Source: Porphyra umbilicalis | Lineage: Eukaryota > Rhodophyta > Bangiophyceae > Bangiales > Bangiaceae | NCBI GenBank assembly: GCA_002049455.2 | Contig: KV918816.1 | Coordinates: 1 to 64,000 of the forward strand | Length of the DNA: 64,000 nucleotides | Reading direction: 5' to 3' | Shown here: positions 32,680-44,730 of the stretch, one piece after another | Layout: the number at the start of each line of letters is the position of its first letter | Position numbering within the stretch: the stretch's first letter is position 1 | The notes under the pieces: model-generated | Told to the model about the DNA's origin: nothing | What the model saw: only the letters and a program-made list of their open reading frames with translations | Databases searched by the model: none | Made by a program: the position numbers and the translations under genes

Positions 32680-33254
32680 TCCTTCGACAGGTGTCTGTAG
32701 AGTTGTTGAGCCCGTTCAACTACATTGAGGATGACAACGACTTCGCGCGCAAGACGGCACAGTCGAGCCCAACCAAATCGCCAGCGTGGACCAGGGAGTG
32801 AATAATCCGCCCAGGACCGTCGCCATCGTGCCATCAAGACTGTCAAGGACTCCCCGACGCGTGGAATCTCCAGCGGGGTCTTCCCCAACACAGATGGGTG
32901 TGTGTTGGATCCCAGTGACTCAGATCGGGAGAGGACTCTGCCACTCCGGTTTGACCTGCCCAACAACAACCGTTGAGGCTGGTCTTGGATAGAAAAACGG
33001 ATCAGCTGCTCTGGCGGGGCTTTCAGCCGCAAGATCAGGGGATGGCGCAACCAACGGTCTCCACAGCAGACAATCAACCAGACAACGACATCCTGCGACA
33101 CACTGTCTCGGGGGCCCGCTCTGCTCCAAACTTGTCACCAGACCAACAAGATTCGGTCCAGATTGTTGCTGACGGTGGGACCAGCAATGCTCCACCGTCG
33201 GCCTTGGCCCAACCGTCGTCCGGGTCCGTTCCCTCTTTGTCCAGTCATCGATAG
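32680..33254 (+). pseudogene. Decayed coding-like stretch, unidentified
   Basis: Less GC-rich than the neighbourhood. Protein-like runs occur in three plus frames ([54 protein letters not shown]; then VSGARSAPNLSPDQQDSVQ to a TAG at 33252). The pieces suggest a degraded gene or mobile-element protein. Family not recognised. Confidence 0.25.
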
Positions 33255-34075
33255 CCCCCAGACAGCGGAGGGCCCAGCGAGCCACGTTTCAGTATTGCTG
33301 GCCTGAGAAGCGAGGTAGGATTTGCAAATCTAAAACAACATGCAAACGTTTGCATCTCAGTTCGGGGGGGGGGGGGAACGCCTGCCGTGCCGCCACGTGG
33401 GGGGATGGGGGAGCGGATTTCGGGGCTTCTGGGGGGGGGGGGGTTCGAGCGGGGATGATGCCACGTGCGAGGAATGGTACTTCACAACACTCCTTTTACC
33501 CCTTGTACTCGTGTCTGTGCATGACCGTCTGCCTCGGTATTGCTCCAGCTCGTCCGACACTGCTACTGTTTCCCGCCTGGCCACCGCCTTGCCCAGGTGA
33601 CTGCCGCCTCCTCCTTGCTGATCGTTTCCCCCCTCCCCCCGCGCGGTAATCGCCCCCCCCCCCTCCCCCTGGTCGCCGCAGTCTATGCGCGCCACCGCCC
33701 CCCCCCCGCTTCTGGCTGCCGCCGTTCCCGCGTGCTCCGCGGCGGTGGCGGCGGCGAGCGTGTCCGCCTCGACGGTAGATGAGTCAGAAGTCACACCCCG
33801 CGCAGTAAAAAGGACGGGGGTATGCAGCGGGCCTGCGGCCGCGCCGGGAGCAGAGAGAGCTGTGGCGGTGACACGCTGCAGGACGCTGGCTCACCCCCCC
33901 GCCACCACCCGGCTTCGTGAGGCTACCTATGGTTGCAGCGGTGATGGAGGGGGGATGACGCTGAAAAGAGGACACAGCAGCAGTGGGGCGAGAAAACAAC
34001 AGCAGGGGAAGGTGGCAGAAATAGGGGGAGACAGCGCTGGTCGATGGGGCTGTGCAAAGATGGGGGCGGCGACGC
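33255..34075. other. Intergenic with G and C runs
   Basis: No supported gene. A frame at 33540-33780 is Pro/Arg-rich and crosses C runs. Confidence 0.35.
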
Positions 34076-34079
34076 TGGG

Positions 34080-34260
34080 GGGGGACATCAGTGGTAGTGG
34101 GGGGCAGCAGTGGCGGGGGGAGGCAGCGGTGGGGGAAAAACGCAGTGTTGTTGGAGGGAGGCAGCGGTGGTGGAGGGAGGCAGCGGTGGAGGAGGGAGGC
34201 CGCAATGGGGGGGAAAGCACTGTTGTGGTGGGAGCGGCGACGCTGGGGGGAGTCAGCAAC
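34080..34260. repeat. Purine-rich degenerate minisatellite
   Basis: Degenerate units of 18-20 bp around GGAGGGAGGCAGCGGTGG, almost all purine on the plus strand. Bordered by two copies of GCGGCGACGCTGGGGGG at about 34067 and 34230. Confidence 0.7.
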
Positions 34261-34264
34261 GGCG

Positions 34265-35125
34265 GAATTCAGCAGGCCTCCAAACAGTCACGACAGCGGT
34301 CGTTGCTGCCGTGGCGACACCGCGCAGCTGGGACACCGCCCAACTGAGAGAGGCATGGGCACTGAGCAGACAGGAGAGACCTCCATCAACAGGTGCGTCA
34401 GGACCCCCTCTGACAGCGTGTGAGATCCACTGTACACGGCAGATTGACACTGACACTGATCAATCCAGTGAATCACGTGTTGGTGCTGACACTGTCCAAT
34501 CCAGTGGGTTACGACTCTACGCTTCCTTTTCTGCCTACAACTGTTCTGTTTCTTTTCTCGCAGAATAAACGTCACCACATGCCTCGTACAGTACTCTGTG
34601 CCCATTCTTATTAGTTTCCACATAAGTTGGTATGGTCTGGTTGTCGCGTGGTACTCAGCTGCCATCTGGTCTCATGAGGAGGAGCGGACGGCACGTCTGG
34701 GAGGAACTTGACCAAAACATCACTTTTTTTTTAAAGACTCGTTTCTGAACCTTTGAAGGGTCCTGAGAACGGCATTGCAACTGGCTAAGCGTACAAAGGC
34801 TTCCTTCATGCTCTTTGCACCCCCCGAAGGTCACAACTCCTACCACCGAACCTGGAAACTGCCACCACCTCCCCACTGTGCTCAGCCTGTGGGCTAGCCA
34901 ACTTTTGGTGTGCGTGCTCACCACACACCCTATACTGTGTGTAGAGCCCGAAGCACCACATCAGCAGCCCCACTGGAACCCCATCAGCAGCCCCACTGGA
35001 CGCCCACAGAACGTACGTGGTGCTTTCGATCAACCCAGCAGTCAGCACATGGTGGGCGTGGGTCTCTTGCACACCAGGCATCCGGTGAACTCTACTCAGA
35101 CTCGTTTATAGCTCGGGGGTATCCC
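34265..35125. other. Intergenic, no supported gene
   Basis: Moderate-GC DNA with several short imperfect direct repeats, such as GATCAATCCAGTG-like units near 34455-34505 and CATCAGCAGCCCCACTGG near 34963-34998. Confidence 0.4.
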
Positions 35126-35129
35126 CCTC

Positions 35130-35760
35130 TCCCACAGCCGCGGCGCGTAATCCCCCTGTGTGGCCGCCAGCCACCCCACCCACCGACCGCCCACTCTGAC
35201 ACCCGCCGCTGCTAGCCGCCGCCGCTCGTTGGCCCCCTCACTAGCCCCGCAGCCAACCAGCAGTTGCGGTCGGCCACCACCCCCATCGACCGCCCACCTG
35301 CACAGGCTCCATCGCCGCCCGCCGCTAGCCGCCCCCACCGCCGGCAGACTGACGCCAATCGACCCCGCCGTCGGCCGCTCCCGCCGCCGGCCGCTCCCAC
35401 CACCAGCCACTCCCACCACCAGCCCCCGCCGCCAGGTACCCCACCCGCCGACCACCCAACCTAAGACCCGCCTCAGCCAGAGGCCACCTCGCTCGCTGGT
35501 CGCCGCGCCCGCCAGCGCCCGCCCCCACCTCCGTCCACGCCTACGGCCGGCTGCGCCCGCCGACGGCTGTGCCACAGTGAGCCGCTCCCGTTGCCCGCCG
35601 CTCCCGCCGCCCACCGCTCTCGCCGCCCGCCGCCCCCGCCGCCCGCCACCCCCGCACAGGCCGCCCCCGAACAGGCCGCCCCCGCACAGGCTGCCCCCGC
35701 CACCCGCCGCCCCTGCCGCACGCTGCGCCCGTCGTCGGCCCCACCGGCCGCCGCCGACCC
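35130..35760. repeat. CCGCC-rich degenerate minisatellite block
   Basis: About 600 bp of short units such as CCGCCGGCCGCTCCC and CCACCAGCCACTCCC. A tighter 15-bp tandem of CCGCCCCCGCACAGG lies at about 35643-35698. Open on both strands through repeat composition only. Confidence 0.75.
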
Positions 35761-35764
35761 CTTC

Positions 35765-37110
35765 ACATGGGGGAGCGGAGAGGGGCAAGGGCGGAGGTTG
35801 CTGCGCCGCGTCGGGAGAGCCACGGCGCGGCGCGGCGGAAGGCGGTGCCCGCTGATACCGCCAGCCCCCGGGGTAAAGGGGGAGCGCACAAGGGGGCCTG
35901 GGACAGGGGAAGAGGAGGAATGCGGCGGATAGGACAGGGGGGAGGCAATGTGGGGGCGGGGGTCGAACCGGGGCGGGTGGCGCAGCGCGGTGCGACGGGG
36001 CACGGGGTGGTGCCCGTCCCCGCCACCGGCCCCCCATGGGCGGAACGCGAAAGCAGGGGAGAGAAGAGTAGAGGGATAGAAGCGGGGGAGCAGAGGGAGA
36101 AGAGGGGAGCAGCGGGGGCGGGGGGGGGAGGGGGGCGTGGGGAAGGGGGGCGTGGCAGGCGGGCGGGACAGGTGCAATACAGCCGCGACACGTGCATGAC
36201 GGCCGACACGGCGGTCGGACGATGTGGCTCGGAGCATCAGGCGGGGGGGGGGGATGGATCACATCTGTGCAAGGGGTGCCGCACAGCATCCTGGGGGGGG
36301 GGGGGTCGGCCGTGCGTGTCGCCATCACCACCGACATTCCATACCTCGCCATGGTATTGCAATAGCGAAGCAGCAAATGCAATGGCCGAGGCATTCTCTT
36401 CTGGGGCCTGGGACTCGTGCTGGACGCATGGCCGCAGCAACGAGCAGCGAGCGCTCTCAGAGCTTCTCAGCTGTTTTGAGATGCGAACGTTTGCATGTTG
36501 TTTTAGATCCTGGGATCCTACATGTGAGAAGCCCGGCCGTCAAACAGAGCAGGACGCAGGGGGTCTGGAAGAAGTGGTAAAGGAGCCGCGCTGGTTTTCT
36601 TGTTGCACAAGCAAACAAACACGCGCGTAGCTTGTGTCTAACCAAAAGAAACACAGTAGGGCCGGCCTGAGTCTGTCGCATAGAGAGACGTACGTGAACG
36701 GGGCGGTGTCCCGTCTTTCGGATGCTCGGCAGTCAGAGAGCCAAATTCCACCCGCCTGGAAAAGAGACCACCGCGTCCGCGCGTCTTCCCGCGGCAGAGC
36801 ACCGCGCCTTGAAGCCCAGCCGCCCAATGACGAGATGCGATTGCGCTAACTGCGCTGCATTCTGACGTGGGACAGCGCATTACGGCCGCGGGGAACACCC
36901 ACCGGTCAGCCCTCAAAGTGGACACGGCCACGGCTGGTCGGCGCGCGCCGTGGGCCCGCCTCATGTCGAGGAGGTGGTCCTCCGCGGCCGCTCGGACCGC
37001 TGGCCACCAACACGCCAACAGGGGCCGTCGAGTCGCCGTCCCGCCAATTGCGGCCAGCCCGCCCCCGCGGCGCAGCTGTTGCCGACGTGGGCCAGCCGCA
37101 AACTGGGTGA
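35765..37110. other. Intergenic, no supported gene
   Basis: 35780-36180 is strongly purine-rich on the plus strand; 36180-37110 is mixed. No gene-like frame recognised. Confidence 0.4.
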
Positions 37111-37112
37111 CC

Positions 37113-37495
37113 GCGCTGTGCTCCTTCAACGGGGTAGGACCACCAACCCAGTTTGTCCTGTGGAAAGGCGCTGTGGGGCGTTCCCACATTGTGAGATTGT
37201 GGTCCACATTGTGGGTTTGGACCACAAAAGTCTGTTGCAATGCCTGTGGGCAGAGCTATCGCATGTAAGTGGGAGATATCTACGAAACGGGAACTCCTTG
37301 ACAGAGGTGAACAGGCCAATGGAAGAGCAGATGTAGGTGACTAGCAGGCCAATGAAAGCTCTCTTCGAGGTTGAATGGTACAATCTTCCATGGTGGAGAA
37401 ATTCTCCTTGAAAGCGGGGGCCGGGCAAAAAAATGTGGGGTCCACAACACCCAAAACAGCCATTGTGGTTCTACCCCGTTTAAGGAGCACAGCGC
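37113..37495. mobile_element. Terminal-inverted-repeat element, 383 bp (MITE-like)
   Basis: Arms 37113-37144 and 37464-37495 match as inverted repeats at about 30 of 32 positions, starting GCGCTGTGCTCCTT. The inside is moderate-GC with no transposase. The length suits a non-autonomous DNA element. No clear target duplication seen. Confidence 0.7.
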
Positions 37496-38366
37496 CGCCC
37501 CGTCGCTGTCGCGTGCCATAAACGTTGGCTGTCGCCCGCCATGGATGCGCGGCAGGGGGCTCATGGCAGCTGTGGAGAGGGGGGGGGGTGGGACCCCCGC
37601 GCATACCCCCACGGTGACCCCCCAGCAAAAGGGGGGATTCCGTACAGTACTACACCCGCCCTTCACGCGCGGGCGGCGCGGCCGACCCGAGGTGGCGGTT
37701 GCCGCGCCCGCCCCCGCGCGACGGCACGCCCCCGTGGCGGCCTCCCAGACCACGGGCGGCGCGCGCCCAGCTGGCGCGCGCTGTGCGCCGCCCGCGCGGC
37801 AGTGCGCGCGCAACACTGCCCACGTCGGCTCCCGGCGCGCGCCGGGTCGCCGCTACATTTGATTGCGCGCCGCGCGGCGCGCGGCGCGTGACGGCGGCCG
37901 CGGGCGTGCCCCTGCTCGCTCCCTGTGTCACGCGGGCGCGTACGGGCGGCGCGCCGGCGTTGCCTCGCCCGCGTGACACTGGCGGCGGTGCGCGCGGCGG
38001 CGGGCGGCCGACGGACGGGGCGCCCGTGACGCGACGGCGGCCGTGGCAGCAGCGTGGACACTGGTGGCACCCGCGACACCCGGCCGCGACGGCAAGCCGC
38101 CCCTCGGTCGAGGGGGCGCCCCGCCGGCCGTCCGGTCGGGACGGTGGCTGGTGCTTGCCGTCGGTAACCGGGGCCCGCCCGCCGCCCTCCTTGTGCCGGG
38201 CGCCGGGGGCGGTCGGGGCCGGCGGCGCGGCACACCGGCGGCGCCTCCCCTCGAACCGGCGGCGCGGTCCCGCCCGCGGCGGTTGCCCCCCACCCCTGTC
38301 GCTGCGGGGCCCCCCCGCAGGCCGGCGGGCGCTTTCCGCCACCGCCGTAGCGGGCGGCCGAAAAAG

Positions 38367-38565
38367 ATGGCGCGGCCGCTCGCTGCGGCGCCCGGTTCGC
38401 CCCCCCGCCGCCCGACGCTGACGTCATCGTCACGCGGGGGCGGGGGCGGGGCTGCGGCGCCCCCCCCACCCCCACCGGCGTCCTACCTCCGCCGCCGTCC
38501 CCCGCGGACGGGGCCGGCGCAAGTGTTTCCCCGCCCCCCGTCCACGTCGGCGCCGACGCACGCGC

Positions 38566-38597
<32 letters not shown>

Positions 38598-38656
38598 GCC
38601 GCCGCGGTTCCCCGCCCCACCACCCCGTCGGTGCCGGCGCACGCGCCCGCCGGCGA

Positions 38657-38688
<32 letters not shown>

Positions 38689-39858
38689 GCGCGCCCTACG
38701 AGTACGCCTCGATGCACCTGCCGCCCGTGTCGCGGGCGCACCCCGCGGCGGGGGCCCCCGCCGGCCGCCTCGCCCGCCGCCGCACCCAGTCGCTGGTCGG
38801 CCCGCGCGACGCGGCGCGCCACCCGCCGGCACGGTCGCACGCGGCGGCGCGGCGCAGCGCCGGCGCGGCGCCCGTGTCGGCGCGGGCGGTCGACCGCCTC
38901 CCCGGCGGGGGCGCCCCCCCCCTTCCCCCCCGGCGGTGGTGGGTACCCCTCCCCCCCCCCCCCCCGGCGGCGGCGGCGGCGGACGGTGGACGGTGCCCCC
39001 CCCCCTCCCCCCCCCCCCCCCCGGGGTGCCGACGACCCCCCCCTATGGCCTCCTCGACTGCCGCCCCGTGCGGACGGGCGGCCACTGGTCCGCCGACATC
39101 CTCCGCGTCGGCCACAACGCGCTGCGCGCGGAGCTTGGGGACCTCCTCGCCGCCCTCCGCACGCTCTCCACCGCCGCCGCTGACGCGTCGACCGACGAGG
39201 GGGCCCTCGCCGCCGCCGCGACGCGCTTCTTCCGCTGGCTCGGTGCGGCCACGCCCCTCTTCTACACCCACTACGCGGTCGTCGGGGCGGTGGTGTTGCC
39301 CCTCCTCACCCGCGGCGGCGCCGTGGAGCTCGTCGTCCGCAGCGTCGGCGTCGTCGGGCGCCACTTGGCGGTCCTCGCCGCCGTGCGGGTGGCGGCGGGC
39401 GCACCCGGGGCGGGGGCGGGCCCGCGCCTGCGCGCGCTCCTCGCGCGCGCCGCCTCGGCGGGCGTCGGCCTGGCCATGGCGTCGCTGGCCGCGTTTGCGC
39501 TCGCCGAGGCGGTGCTGTCGCCGCGCCTCGCGCGCCGCGACGGCGGCGGCGCCGCCCTCGGGCGGCTCGTTGATGCGATGGAGGCGGCGGCGGGGGGCGG
39601 CGCGGGGGGGGGGGCGCCGGCGGCGCCGGCGCGGGCGCCGGCGGGGTGGACAAGGGGCCCCGCGCCGCCCGCGCGCGCGCGGCCAAGGGCGGGGAGCTGT
39701 ACGTTGGCGCCTTTATGGCGGCGGCGGGGACGGGGCGCGGCGGCCGCTGGCTCCGCGCCCGCCTCACGTGGCGCCAGCGGTGGGCGTGGGGGGCGGCCGC
39801 CTCCAAGTATGCCAAGCGGCACGCGGCGGAAGCGGCGGCGGTCGCCAAGGCGTTTTGA
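38367..39858 (+). CDS. Helical protein, possible degenerate hemerythrin-like domain
   Basis: ATG at 38367. The first ~190 codons are Pro/Ala-rich and disordered (MARPLAAAPGSPPRRP; YEYASMHLPPVSRAHP; RRRTQSLVGPRDAAR). After a C run near 38950 the next frame gives a helical region: HWSADILRVGHNALRAELG, FFRWLGAATPLFYTHYAV, VGAVVLPLLTRGGAVELV and GVGLAMASLAAFALAEAV. After a G run near 39610 a third frame ends LYVGAFMAAAGTGRGG and AKRHAAEAAAVAKAF, with TGA at 39856. The pattern H...GHNALR...FY.HYAV...LPLL recalls HHE/hemerythrin bundles, but the HxxxE pair is missing, so this is only a guess. About 497 residues in all if the runs are miscounted. Confidence 0.5.
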
Positions 39859-39859
39859 G

Positions 39860-40645
39860 GGGGCGCGGTCGGGCGGTGGTGGGGGGTTCCGTGTTTTTTT
39901 CTATTTTTTTTTTTTTTTCTTCTTGCCGCTTGCTGTGGTGTGGCGCCCCGTGGCGCGTGCGCCCCGTGCATGGTACAAAAGTAGGCGGTTGTGGCTCGGG
40001 GCGGCGCGCTTGTACCCAACGTCATGGTCCTTTGCGCACACGGGTGATGCAAGGAGGGCGCGCCGCTGGAGATGGGAGCAAGACGGAGACGGCGGGCGTC
40101 GGCCGTGGCAGCCGCTCGTGTGTCGACGCCGTCCGCGCCGGCGAGGCAGACCTTGCTCGGCGGCTCGCGCGCGGCGTCGCAGCACCTCGGGTTTGCAGAT
40201 GCGCCCCTTCTGCACGCCTACAGGTGCATCTCACACAGTAAGACGGATGGGGGCGACGCGATTGGAGGCTGGCCCCAAGCGGCCAAGGACGCGCCGTGTG
40301 CGAGAAAAAAGCACACAGATGGGCAGAGGGGACGCCAGAGCTCCAAGAGTGGATCGTTCCTTGGGCACCGTTACTTTGTCAAGAGCATGCTTCGTGAACT
40401 AATAAGCGTCAATAGACACGTTGCACTGATAATATACACACTTTTTTTTGTTCGTCTGTTAGGTTTGCTCTCGAGCGCCTCAGCCAACCTGCAGTTGTTG
40501 CGACCAATTGCATTTTGGGTTGGGCCCCCACGACCACCACGGTCACACAGTAGTTGCGTCCGGTGTCTCGGCGAACGCGCGACTGTGGTGCATCAGACCA
40601 GCCCCCCTCTCCACTGCAGCCTATCGCTTGCGGTCTGCCGCTGAG
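39860..40645. other. Intergenic, no supported gene
   Basis: A T run at 39895-39920 just past the previous stop, then mixed DNA; T-rich again at 40440-40470. This is the likely promoter region of SRP14. Confidence 0.4.
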
Positions 40646-40647
40646 TC

Positions 40648-41875
40648 ATGGGGCTCTTGGACCAGGATGGTTTTGTGTCCGAGCTGGCGAAGCTTTACGA
40701 GAAGCGGTACGTTTGTTGTCTGGAGCCCGGACGGAGCAGTGGCCCGGACGCAGCAATGGCGACTCCTGCTGCCGACTCCTGCTGCCGACTCTCCCCCCCT
40801 TGCTACGAGGTCGAGCGCCCGTACAGGAGGTCTTGCCATTCATCGAGTGCTGACGCTCATCCCTGCTCCATGTCGCCTTGCGCGTAGCGTGCGTGGCTGC
40901 TGCCATGTGTTGCCATCGCCCCTGCCCACACTGCCTGTTGTGTGCCGCCGCTTCGTCTAGCGGTGGCCACCCTGCCGCGCTTTGCCTTTCTCTTGGACCT
41001 TCAATTACTGGTCGCCGCGCCGCTCCAGCAAGCTGGGAGGCTCCGTGTGGATTTCCATGAAGCGCGTCAGTCGGGATGTGCGCACGCCCAGGAAACAGCC
41101 GATTGTACGTCAATCGCTTTTCCCGACGGGCGGTGGGGTCGACAGGCGGCCGGGGAATGGAGGGGACAGGGGGAGGGGGGATGTCGGATATCGCGCTCCT
41201 GTGGTGCTGTGATGATGGGCCTGTCCTCGGGCGGCGGGTCGCTGCTGGGGCGACTGCAGCGGACCTTTGAGGCCGCCGCCAAGCGGGGGCGGGAGGGCAA
41301 ACGCCGCGGGTCTTTGAGAGTCGGGGGGGACAGTCTGTCGATGTGCCCGACGGTCGAAGCGTGGGGTGGAACACCAAGAGCGCCACGGGCCGAGAAACCC
41401 ATGCCGGCTGTGCCCGTATGCCAGGCCTTGTGGCTGACCACGTGGGTTTGGGGGCTGTGGCTGCTCTTTTGGTGGCATGACTTCTGTCGTTATCGCCCGT
41501 GTTGGTGCCGCCTACAGCAGGGGGCCAAGTGTTTGGTTCGCGCGACGGACGGGAAGAAGAAGATTAGCTGCGCGGTACTGGCGAAGGACTCGGTACGTTG
41601 GGCAGCGGTTTTGCGGGAGTGAGGTATGTTGGTATGCTGCAATGCAGCTGGCGTGGCACCCGTCAGTTGCTGTATGCAGTTTAGCTGACCGCTGTTTTTC
41701 CGGTCAGGGTTGTCGCAGCGCCCTTTGCTGCTGATGTCCCTGTCCCGGCTGGCTCGATTGCGCTCGTGCTGTTTCCGTCCGCTCTGCGCTGCCGCCTGCA
41801 CAGATCCGCTTCCAGTTGGACCTGATGGACGTTGTCAAGGCGCACACGGGCGGCCTCAAGGACCAGCCGAAGAAG
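40648..41875 (+). CDS. Signal recognition particle 14 kDa protein, four exons
   Basis: SRP14, which with SRP9 binds the Alu domain of SRP RNA and slows elongation. Exons: 40648-40706 (MGLLDQDGFVSELAKLYEK), 41029-41104 (RKLGGSVWISMKRVSRD...), 41521-41592 (GAKCLVRATDGKKKISCAVL; a start at 41518 would add Gln) and 41804-41875 (IRFQLDLMDVVKAHTGGLKD). The joined exons keep frame and match SRP14 block by block: LL.....F..EL..L, GSVWI..KR, CL.RATDGKKKIS and the last helix. Donors are GTACGT, GTACGT, GTACGT and, after the last exon, GTACGC; acceptors end in AG. The C-terminus is unsettled: reading through gives a stop at 42023-42025, while splicing to the AG at about 41989 gives TGA at once. At ~102 residues it is near plant SRP14 in core length. 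Confidence 0.88.
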
Positions 41876-41879
41876 GTAC

Positions 41880-42425
41880 GCCTCGCTCGGGGGTCAGAGG
41901 AGCATCGTTTGCACTGCGGGCCCTTGCGTCGGAGCCGCCTACGTTTTCATTGCGAGTGGCTCGTGATTGGAACGTGCAGCTCTGCGCCAGTGAGTGGGCA
42001 CGACGCTGACGTTCCTTGTGATTGACGTGGTGGTGCGCTACCTCCCCCTTTTTCTTCCTGATTGTGATGGCACACCTCCACCTATCGCCCCCTGTACGCC
42101 CCTTGGCGTGGTGATTCCTGTGAGGACAGACGCGAGGTATGAAAGGCAAGACGTCTTGACGGCCGCCCCCGGTGCCGTCGCTTGCGCTACCCGATCTGTT
42201 GCGTGTCTTGTGCGTGCATACAGTCATTCTCCACTTCTGTTGCTTCCTTTACTATGCCGGGGTGCATAGCAACGAAAGTATTAAAAAAAAATAGGTCGAC
42301 CGACCAGTGTGGTCCACGACGGCGATCGTCCTCAGTGGCTCGGAGTTGCAATTGAAAATCAGTTAAAAGTACCGCGACAAGTCGTGCACCAAGTATGATC
42401 GCGAATCCAAAATCTGTTCGGGTGC
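41880..42425. other. SRP14 3' end and intergenic DNA
   Basis: May contain the 3' UTR or a last short exon of SRP14. Otherwise nothing recognised. A run of A lies at 42280-42290. Confidence 0.4.
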
Positions 42426-42429
42426 AAAT

Positions 42430-44130
42430 TGCAGTTGACAGCTGGCGGAATGGGCTATGATTCCCCCGTCTCTCCCCCCCCCCCCCCAGTTGCGCAGAGG
42501 GCGGCGGCCGAGGGGCGGTTGGCGGCTTTTTGGTGGCCGCCCGCGCCACCCCCGCGGCCGTCGTCGCCGCGGCCGTGGCGGCCCGCCCGGTCGGTGGGCG
42601 GCGGGGAGCAGGCAGCCGCCCGCCCGTCTGGCGACGCCGTCGCCCGTGGCGGCGAGGGGGGTCACCGCCCATCGTCCCGCGCGGGCGGCTCGCCGCGGCG
42701 CGGCCGGCGGTGACGACGACAGCCACCCGCCCGCCCCGCTTGCCGCGCCCCGCACGGCGTGTTGGTCCTACGGGCAGCCAGGGGCGGGACGGCGCGTGGG
42801 CGACAAAAAAAAAAAAAAAAAACGAGCAACGGGGGCCCCGCCGCCGCCCCCCGGCGGGCGCGGGTGGGGGCGGCAAAGGGGGCGGGCGGGAGCGACGAGT
42901 GCACCCACGACCCGGCCGGTCGGCCGCGGCGGCGCGTGCCGCCCGTGCCGCCCGAGGCGGCGGGGGGCACCCCCGTCGGGTGCGTCGACGCGGCCACGCG
43001 CGGCGGCGGCGGCGGCTGCAGCGGCGCGCCGCCGGCGACTCACCGCCCGCCACGGGGTGCGACGGCGGGCCTTGTCGCCGGGCGCCCGCGACCGGCAACG
43101 CCTGGGGAGCCACCCCCCCGCCGTCGGTCGGTGGCCCCCGCCGCCGGTCGAGGGGGGAGCGGCCCCACGCGGCGGGCTGCCGGGCGCGCCCGTGGCGGCC
43201 CTGACGGCGCCGCGGCGGTCGTCGCTGCGCGCAATGCAGGAAAAGCATGAATGCAGCGCGCCGTGCAGGTGGTCCACGCCCCTGCGCAGACGCCCACCCG
43301 CCCCGCCGTGCGCCGCCGGGACCGGTGGGGACGCCTGCGCCCGGCCCTCCCCCCCCCGCCGGCGGCCACACCCGCACCAGCTGCACGAGGCGCTCTTTGG
43401 CGCACGGCTCCCCCGCCACCGCCGCCGCCGCGACCCCGTCGCCGCCGTCGCCGGCGCCCTCACCCCCACCCCCGCCCCCCCCGGGGCCCTCCCAAAACAC
43501 GGGCCCACCGTCGAGCGCCACCCGCACGGCGCCGAGCAGCAGCGTGCCGCGGCCGCGGCCGCCGGGCGTCGTCGCACGCCCCCCCCCCCCCCCCGCTGTC
43601 CAATGCCACACACGGCGGCGGCCCAGACGGCGACGCCCCTCCCCACAAAAGCGACCCCCCCCCCCCCCCGCGTCTGCCGTCCAATCCGACCGCGCGCCCG
43701 CGGCTTGGGCGGCCGACGCCCCCGGCGGCGGCGCCGAAAAGGCGTGCGCGGTGGCCGTGTCGCCGACTTGTAGCGCCTTCCAAGGCGGAGAGGAGGGCGG
43801 TGGGGGGGGGAGCAACGCCGACGGGCAGAGGGGGGGTTGGTGGGGGGGGGGACGTTCCGCCGCACCGCCTCGAGCGCAAAGCGGGCGGCGAGGCGGCGGT
43901 CGTCGTCGTCGTCGTTGCCGGCCGCCGGGGGGGGGGGGGGCGCCGCTCCTGCCGCCCGCACCAGTGGTAGAGGCGCGGATACAGGAGCGCCTGGGGGCTC
44001 GGGGGGGGCACCGGCGGCGCGGTGGGGGCGGTCAGGGGTCGGGCGGCCGGCCGGGGGGGGGCGCCGTGCGCCGCGGGGGGGGGGGGAGCGGCCGCCACCG
44101 CCCCGCCGACGGGCCGCCCAGGAAGGCCAT
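42430..44130 (-). CDS. Hypothetical protein with membrane-like segments, broken frames
   Basis: On the minus strand, from an ATG at 44130 (MAFLGGPSAGRWRPLPPPP), protein-like blocks succeed one another with frame changes at G or C runs: NDDDDDRRLAARFALEAVRR; VGDTATAHAFSAPPPGASA; VAFVGRGVAVWAAAVCGIG; GTLLLGAVRVALDGGPVFW; VAAAAVAGEPCAKERLVQLV. Later parts are less certain. The pattern suggests a 450-550 residue protein with two or more hydrophobic segments. Family not recognised. The upstream frame stays open beyond the ATG, so an earlier exon is possible. Confidence 0.4.
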
Positions 44131-44730
44131 GGTCGCGCGGCGCCAAGCGGGTGATGGAGACAGGTACGCGGCGCAGCACGGTGCGGAAGCGACAAACGTA
44201 GGCCAGCGGTCGCCGTCGTGGCGCCCGCGGGGGGGTCGAGGCCGCCGCGTCGCGTCGGGGACGCTCAGCGCCACGGCGCAGGGCGCGGCGGCCGCGCGGC
44301 TGCAGCGTCCACGGGCGGCCGGGATCACCGAGGTCACCGGATCAGACGCGGTAGATTGCGTCCTTGAACCACGTGAGAGACGCAGATGGAAGATGCGAAT
44401 TCCATCCACATTGGGGCCGATCTGCAAGGATGAACGCGGAAGGATCGGGATTCGATCCAGAGAACGCCCCCATTCGTACTGTACAGTTCGATAGAGCAAG
44501 TATGCAAAACAGCGAGGAGCCGACCCACGCGCGCTGGGCGTCGGCACCGCCTTTTCGCCCCCCCCGCCCATCCTTTGCCCCCCCCATCACTGTGCCTCTG
44601 CCGTTACACGCGGCCACCCCGCCGTCGCCATGCGGCCGCCGGCGTATTCGAGGTTGGACGCGTACGCCCCCCCCCCCCCCCCCCCACCCCCCCCTCCGGC
44701 GGCGCCGCTCCCCCCCCCCCCCCCGGCCCC

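Noticed and set aside
44413-44473. GGATTCGATCC, a B-box-like stretch
   Set aside because: No matching A-box and too short for a tRNA with the possible acceptor pairing.
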